Source: Planctomycetota bacterium
Lineage (GTDB): Bacteria; Planctomycetota; Planctomycetia; Pirellulales; Lacipirellulaceae
Length of the DNA stretch: 11,502 bases
Reading direction: 5' to 3'
NCBI GenBank assembly: GCA_024278035.1
Contig: JAJRUA010000282.1
Span: forward strand, 1 to 11,502
Below the pieces are notes generated by a model that saw only the letters and a list, made by a program, of their open reading frames with translations, was not told the DNA's origin and ran no database searches. A program made the position numbers and the translations under genes. Each line of letters begins with the position of its first letter. Within the stretch, counting starts at the first letter, position 1. This document shows, piece by piece, positions 7,493 to 11,502 of the stretch.

Positions 7493-7521
7493 CCACCGGC
7501 AGCTAACGCCGTCGGCTCGCC
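7493..7521 (-). repeat. REP-like unit, copy 2, inverted
   Basis: Read on the - strand this begins GGCGAGCCG and continues with CGGCGTTAGCTGCCG, which can form its own small hairpin (CGGC/GCCG, 7-base loop). It ends 5 bases before the rsgA stop codon. With copy 1 it can form a 9-bp stem across about 90 bases. It may act as a bidirectional transcript end for lepA and rsgA. Confidence 0.5.
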
Positions 7522-7526
7522 CACGA

Positions 7527-8690
7527 TTACTCCTCGGAGCAAATCTGCGTATAGCTTTCGTAGCGACGGGAGTCGATCCATCCGTCGGCGACGGCATCTT
7601 TCACCGCACAAAACGTTTCGTGTGTGTGCGTGCAATCGGGGAAGCGGCAAGCGCTGACGTACGGCCGAAGATCGCGGAAAAAGCCGGGGACTTCTTCGGG
7701 GATCACGTCCCAAAGCTCAAAACTACGGATGCCCGGCGTATCGACGAGAAAACTATCCTTCGATTCATCCTCTAGGTCGAGAGGATAGAGTTCGGCGGTC
7801 GTCGTTGTGTGACGGCCCTTTTGTGATTCGGCGCTAACCGTTTGCACACGCAACGCGAGGCCCGGCTCGATTCGATTGAGCAACGACGACTTGCCGACCC
7901 CACTTTGGCCCGAGAAGACGGTCTGTTTGCCGCGTAATTCCTGTCGCAAACGATCCAGTCCAAAACCGCTCTCCGCCGAGACGCTCAGCACCGTGTAGCC
8001 AAGCTGTGAGTAAACGCCAATAATTGGCACGAAGTCAACTGGCTCTGCTAGGTCCATCTTGTTGATACAGATGATCGGGCGAATGCCCGTTTTTTCTGCC
8101 GTGATGAGAAACCGGTCGATCAAGTTTGGTTTAAGTCGCGGCTCGGCGGCACTGGTAACGATAACGATTTGATCGATGTTCGTGGCGATGAGATGCTGCC
8201 GGTAGCGACTGCTACGGCTGAGCACTCCGTGACGGGGCTCGACCCGTTCGATGACCCCTTCCGTAACCCCCTGAGAGTTCTTGTGCTCTTCCGGCTTCAG
8301 CCAAACCCGATCGCCCGCGGCAACGACATGCCGTAAATCGGTCGCCAGTTGCTTGAGCAATTGGCGAGTCGTGCAGGCGTAGTCGATTCCATCATCACCC
8401 AGGATGGTGCTTATTTGTCCTTGGACCCGCAGGGCTCGTCCTGCGATGCACACGGTGCGGTCAATCTCAGGCAAGATCATTTGCCCAGCTTGGTCTTCGA
8501 TGATCTCCGCCCCAGCGACGGTTCGCTTGCGAGTTAGCCGGCCTTTGCCAGAGACACGCTCTTGGCCCGAGAGATCCACCCCCGCGTCGTCGCCCGACTC
8601 TTCGTAGGCCCGGGTTAGACTTTTATCGCGCGTGGTCGAATCATGGTTTTTACGAAACGCTGTGCGAAACTTGCGGCGTTTTTTGGCCAT
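7527..8690 (-). CDS. rsgA: Ribosome small subunit-dependent GTPase A (RsgA/YjeQ)
   Basis: RsgA is a circularly permuted GTPase that checks maturation of the 30S subunit and releases assembly factors. The 387-residue product shows the permuted motif order expected of the family: NKMD (G4) at 210-213, then GQSGVGKSS (G1, P-loop) at 261-269, the KGRHTTTT switch segment (G2) at 291-298 and DTPG (G3) at 317-320. A C-terminal zinc knuckle follows with C348, C353, H355 and C361, at the same spacing as the E. coli zinc ligands. An OB-fold domain occupies about 85-160. The N-terminus has about 80 extra residues that are highly charged, beginning MAKKRRKFRTAF, and probably disordered. ATG 8690 is the first in-frame start and is preceded by a pyrimidine-rich stretch rather than a Shine-Dalgarno sequence. 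It converges with lepA, another ribosome GTPase. Confidence 0.94.
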   Translation of the reverse strand: MAKKRRKFRTAFRKNHDSTTRDKSLTRAYEESGDDAGVDLSGQERVSGKGRLTRKRTVAGAEIIEDQAGQMILPEIDRTVCIAGRALRVQGQISTILGDDGIDYACTTRQLLKQLATDLRHVVAAGDRVWLKPEEHKNSQGVTEGVIERVEPRHGVLSRSSRYRQHLIATNIDQIVIVTSAAEPRLKPNLIDRFLITAEKTGIRPIICINKMDLAEPVDFVPIIGVYSQLGYTVLSVSAESGFGLDRLRQELRGKQTVFSGQSGVGKSSLLNRIEPGLALRVQTVSAESQKGRHTTTTAELYPLDLEDESKDSFLVDTPGIRSFELWDVIPEEVPGFFRDLRPYVSACRFPDCTHTHETFCAVKDAVADGWIDSRRYESYTQICSEE

Positions 8691-8905
8691 TGAAATAAGG
8701 AGAGAAGGGGGTGTTAGAAAGCAAAAAAAGAAAGCAAAAAAATAAGAACACTAATCGACGCTAATCTTCTCTAATTTGATTAGTGAAGATTAGCGTCGAT
8801 TAGTGTTCCAAAAATACTTCTTACGGATGGTCTTCTTTAATTCCCCCTCTCTCCAATATCCCTTTTCTATTGTCTTAGGGAGCCCCTACTATGCCAGGGA
8901 GAAAG
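8691..8905. other. Spacer between FHA gene and rsgA
   Basis: A 215-base AT-rich spacer without a gene. It contains two tandem copies of GAAAGCAAAAAAA (about 8717-8742) and the large palindrome listed separately. The remainder up to the FHA stop shows nothing I recognise. Confidence 0.5.
8746..8808 (-). terminator. 63-base near-perfect palindrome with T tract, likely terminator of the FHA gene
   Basis: Positions 8746-8769 pair with 8785-8808 (24 bp); after a single T-T mismatch, CTAAT (8771-8775) pairs with ATTAG (8779-8783) around the loop TTG. That makes 29 paired positions of 30 per arm. On the - strand the palindrome is followed by TTATTTTTTT, the signature of a Rho-independent terminator, and it lies between the FHA stop and the rsgA start. 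The stem is AT-rich and built from 10-base repeats of CTAAT, so it may also be a dispersed palindromic repeat that happens to serve as terminator. Confidence 0.7.
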
Positions 8906-9382
8906 TCAAACCGGATCGTCTGGCGTTTTGATTTGGCCTGAGTCCATGTTGGTGGGATCGTACCGTTTGGAAGCCGCTTTCTTGGCGAGCCGATCGCTCG
9001 TTCGCTCAGGATTCAGCCCAGCGCGAGCGAGCAACGATTCGCTCATGATCTCTTGTGTGCGGTTCTCGGTGGGAGGGGGGCCGACGGCTCCCAACTCGGC
9101 TGGCGAGTACTCAACACGATAGCGGTGCTTAGCCACAGCGATTTCGTCGCCCGGATCAAGCCGGCCATCCGACATCTTCACGCCGTTGATTTTAATACCG
9201 TTTCGGCTCTGAAGATCACGGGCGTAGAGGTACCCACTATCGAACTCCAGCTCGCAATGGTGCGCCGAGACATTGGCAAAGCGCAACACAATGTCGCAGC
9301 TTTCGCGGCGGCCGATCAGCAACTTTTTCTTGAGTAGTGGGATCGTGTCGCCACCACCTAGGGGAACAAGCTCACCGTACAT
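8906..9382 (-). CDS. FHA domain protein
   Basis: The 158-residue product carries one forkhead-associated domain, a phosphothreonine-peptide binding fold, at about residues 15-92. The conserved FHA residues are all present: G24-R25, S39 and H42 in the NVSAHHCEL block, N61-G62 in LQSRNG, N66-G67, then L75xxGDEI. Binding competence is therefore expected. The remaining 65 residues are polar, contain PPPT and several Ser/Thr, and look disordered. There is no catalytic domain, so it is probably an adaptor in Ser/Thr kinase signalling, which is abundant in planctomycetes; no kinase or phosphatase gene is in the window to suggest a partner. Small proteins starting M(Y/F)GELVPxGGGDxIPLL are, as far as I recall, typical of planctomycetes. 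It is divergent from gap and its start has a C-rich leader with no Shine-Dalgarno sequence. Confidence 0.9.
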   Translation of the reverse strand: MYGELVPLGGGDTIPLLKKKLLIGRRESCDIVLRFANVSAHHCELEFDSGYLYARDLQSRNGIKINGVKMSDGRLDPGDEIAVAKHRYRVEYSPAELGAVGPPPTENRTQEIMSESLLARAGLNPERTSDRLAKKAASKRYDPTNMDSGQIKTPDDPV

Positions 9383-9672
9383 AGTCTGAAGGTCTTGGGG
9401 TGCGTGGGGGGGAGAGTCTACGGCTGCGTCCGCCTAGTCGCCCGTATCGCTCTGATTTTACGCGCATCCCAGCAAATCGTCAACCGATTTAGCCACAACT
9501 CCTTACGCATCCGCTATTTAGGGAAGTTTAGCCTGGAGAGGCTTTGTCAAACCACCGGTTCAAAAGAGGGAGCATGGCACACTTTGCCTACGGCAAATGA
9601 AAATAAAACAGGAAAGCTAAAGTCCTTTATCGTTAGCCCTCGAGTCGGCAGGCAACGGTCGCTGGCAGACGG

Positions 9673-9701
9673 TTGCGATTCCCTTATTGCACCTCTACAA
9701 T
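9673..9701 (+). promoter_or_regulatory. sigma70-like promoter for gap
   Basis: TTGCGA (9673-9678) and TACAAT (9696-9701) are separated by exactly 17 bases, the optimal spacing; the -10 box matches the consensus at 5 of 6 positions and the -35 box at 4 of 6. Transcription would begin near 9708, giving a leader of nearly 90 bases ahead of the gap start codon. Confidence 0.6.
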
Positions 9702-9722
9702 GGCGGGGATTCGCACTGTTTT

Positions 9723-10815
<1,093 letters not shown>

Positions 10816-10865
10816 TTCCAGCCCATAGGCTTATTCGTCTGTAGGGGCTTGGGCCTGTAGGAAAA

Positions 10866-10910
10866 AACGCAATGAGGCCGTGGCGAAATCTTTCGTCACG
10901 GCCTTTTGCG
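10866..10910 (+). terminator. Rho-independent terminator of gap
   Basis: AGGCCGTGGCGAAA (10875-10888) pairs with TTTCGTCACGGCCT (10891-10904) along 14 positions, with one G-U pair, and is followed by TTTT (10904-10907). An outer CGCAA/TTGCG pairing extends the stem. An A run at 10862-10867 means it could also act, less strongly, against transcription from the opposite strand. It starts about 60 bases after the gap stop codon. Confidence 0.88.
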
Positions 10911-10971
10911 TACAATGAACGCGAATACGTCAGGATAAAGCAACATCCGTTCTGCAAAAAAATTTCTAGAT

Positions 10972-11270
10972 TCAATCGGCCTCGATGCTGAGATAGTTTT
11001 TACCGGTTTGCCATTCTTCATCGACTTCGGCTAGCACAGCGCTAACGAGTCTCAGGAGCGATGCTTCGTTGGGAAAGAGAGTGGCGACGCGAGCACGTCT
11101 TAGAATCTCTCGGCTTGAGTCGTTCGATCATGTTGGAGGTTCGTAGTCGCTTGCGGTGAGCCTCGGTCCTGGTGAGGACGGTGAGCCCTTCGGGGATATG
11201 TTGCTCCATCCATTGGGCTAGTTCGGTGGTGTCCGTTCCGTGAACCGCATCTTCTCCTCGCTAGCACGGC
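10972..11270 (-). pseudogene. Decayed 3' end of an IS256/mutator-family transposase
   Basis: Read on the - strand, three frames join into the typical C-terminus of mutator-type transposases (PF00872). The middle piece (11217 to about 11117) reads LAQWMEQHIPEGLTVLTR and then RKRLRTSNMIERL. The last piece (about 11115 to 10972) reads REILRRARVATLFPNEASLL, continues to DEEWQTGKNYL, and ends with TGA at 10972-10974. The pieces are separated by a frameshift at about 11113-11119, consistent with one extra base, and by a second at about 11217-11222, consistent with one lost base that creates an in-frame TAG. A third piece upstream (RASEEKMRFTERTPPN) abuts the second break. A complete transposase would need about 1.2 kb, so most of the gene is missing or unrecognisable. 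The element cannot be active. The left boundary given here is approximate. Confidence 0.82.
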
Positions 11271-11502
11271 GCGTCAAGCTCATGTTTTTCATCTTTGAGG
11301 ACCGAAGCGATGGCGAACAAGCAGCGAGATTTGGCGAAAGAGACACGTTGGCGAGAGACGCTTGAAGATAACGTCCTGATAGTTGCGCACATTGATTTGG
11401 GCAGCCTCCACTTGGTAGGAATAGTTTTGTGAAGAACCATTCCGTACCCAAGCGAAGGAGACTGCCACGATGACAAGTGTAACAGGAAGTATAATTTCGG
11501 TC
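11271..11502 (-). other. Unassigned sequence with an open frame running off the window
   Basis: On the - strand a frame without a start codon runs from the window edge at 11501 to a TGA at 11289-11291, about 70 codons. Its first part has a hydrophobic stretch (IILPVTLVIVAVSFAWV), then SYQVEAAQINVRNYQDVIFK. One reading is more decayed transposase: NYQDVIFK loosely resembles the NAQAYVPK-type segment of these enzymes, and its distance to the LAQW block fits. The other reading is the broken N-terminal part of an unrelated membrane-anchored protein hit by the insertion. Other frames here open only with TTG and look like chance. Confidence 0.25.

Noticed and set aside
8746..8808. CRISPR-like array suggested by repeated CTAAT/ATTAG units
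   Set aside because: The repeats are 5-6 bases at 10-base spacing inside one palindrome; there are no repeat-spacer units and no cas genes.
9530..9550. TTGACA on the - strand as a promoter of the FHA gene
   Set aside because: The only -10-like sequence nearby (TAAACT) is 14 bases away, too close for a normal sigma70 promoter.

Overview
The window looks like an ordinary chromosomal stretch of a planctomycete, most likely of the Pirellulales type. The evidence is a small FHA protein of a form I associate with planctomycetes, a DUF547 protein next to a VTT-type membrane protein, start sites that mostly lack Shine-Dalgarno sequences, and moderate GC content. This placement is an inference from gene content and style; there is no rRNA to confirm it.

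The left part (81-5146, + strand) carries four genes in the same direction with gaps of roughly 80-125 bases: an exported DUF547 protein, a VTT/TVP38-type membrane protein, a class I flavin disulfide oxidoreductase resembling mercuric reductase, and an acetolactate synthase-type thiamine diphosphate enzyme. The first three are the best candidate for a poorly understood module: a periplasmic, a membrane and a cytoplasmic redox component. VTT and this oxidoreductase type are, to my knowledge, fused into one protein in some proteobacteria, which supports a shared job. The substrate is unknown.

The middle part (5339-8808) starts with an intergenic hairpin, then lepA (EF4, + strand) facing rsgA (- strand). 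Both encode ribosome-associated GTPases. Between their 3' ends lie two inverted, diverged copies of a 29-base REP-like unit. Upstream of rsgA is a 63-base, nearly perfect palindrome in which the motif CTAAT recurs every 10 bases. It is followed on the - strand by a long T tract, so it can end transcription of the FHA gene that lies further upstream on that strand.

The right part (8906-11502) has the FHA gene on the - strand, divergent from gap (GAPDH, + strand). gap has the clearest expression signals in the window: a sigma70-like promoter, a GC-rich leader hairpin, a proper Shine-Dalgarno sequence and a strong terminator. Downstream is the decayed 3' end of an IS256/mutator-type transposase on the - strand, broken by at least two frameshifts, and then unassigned sequence to the window edge.

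I see no CRISPR array, tRNA, rRNA, phage genes or defence locus.
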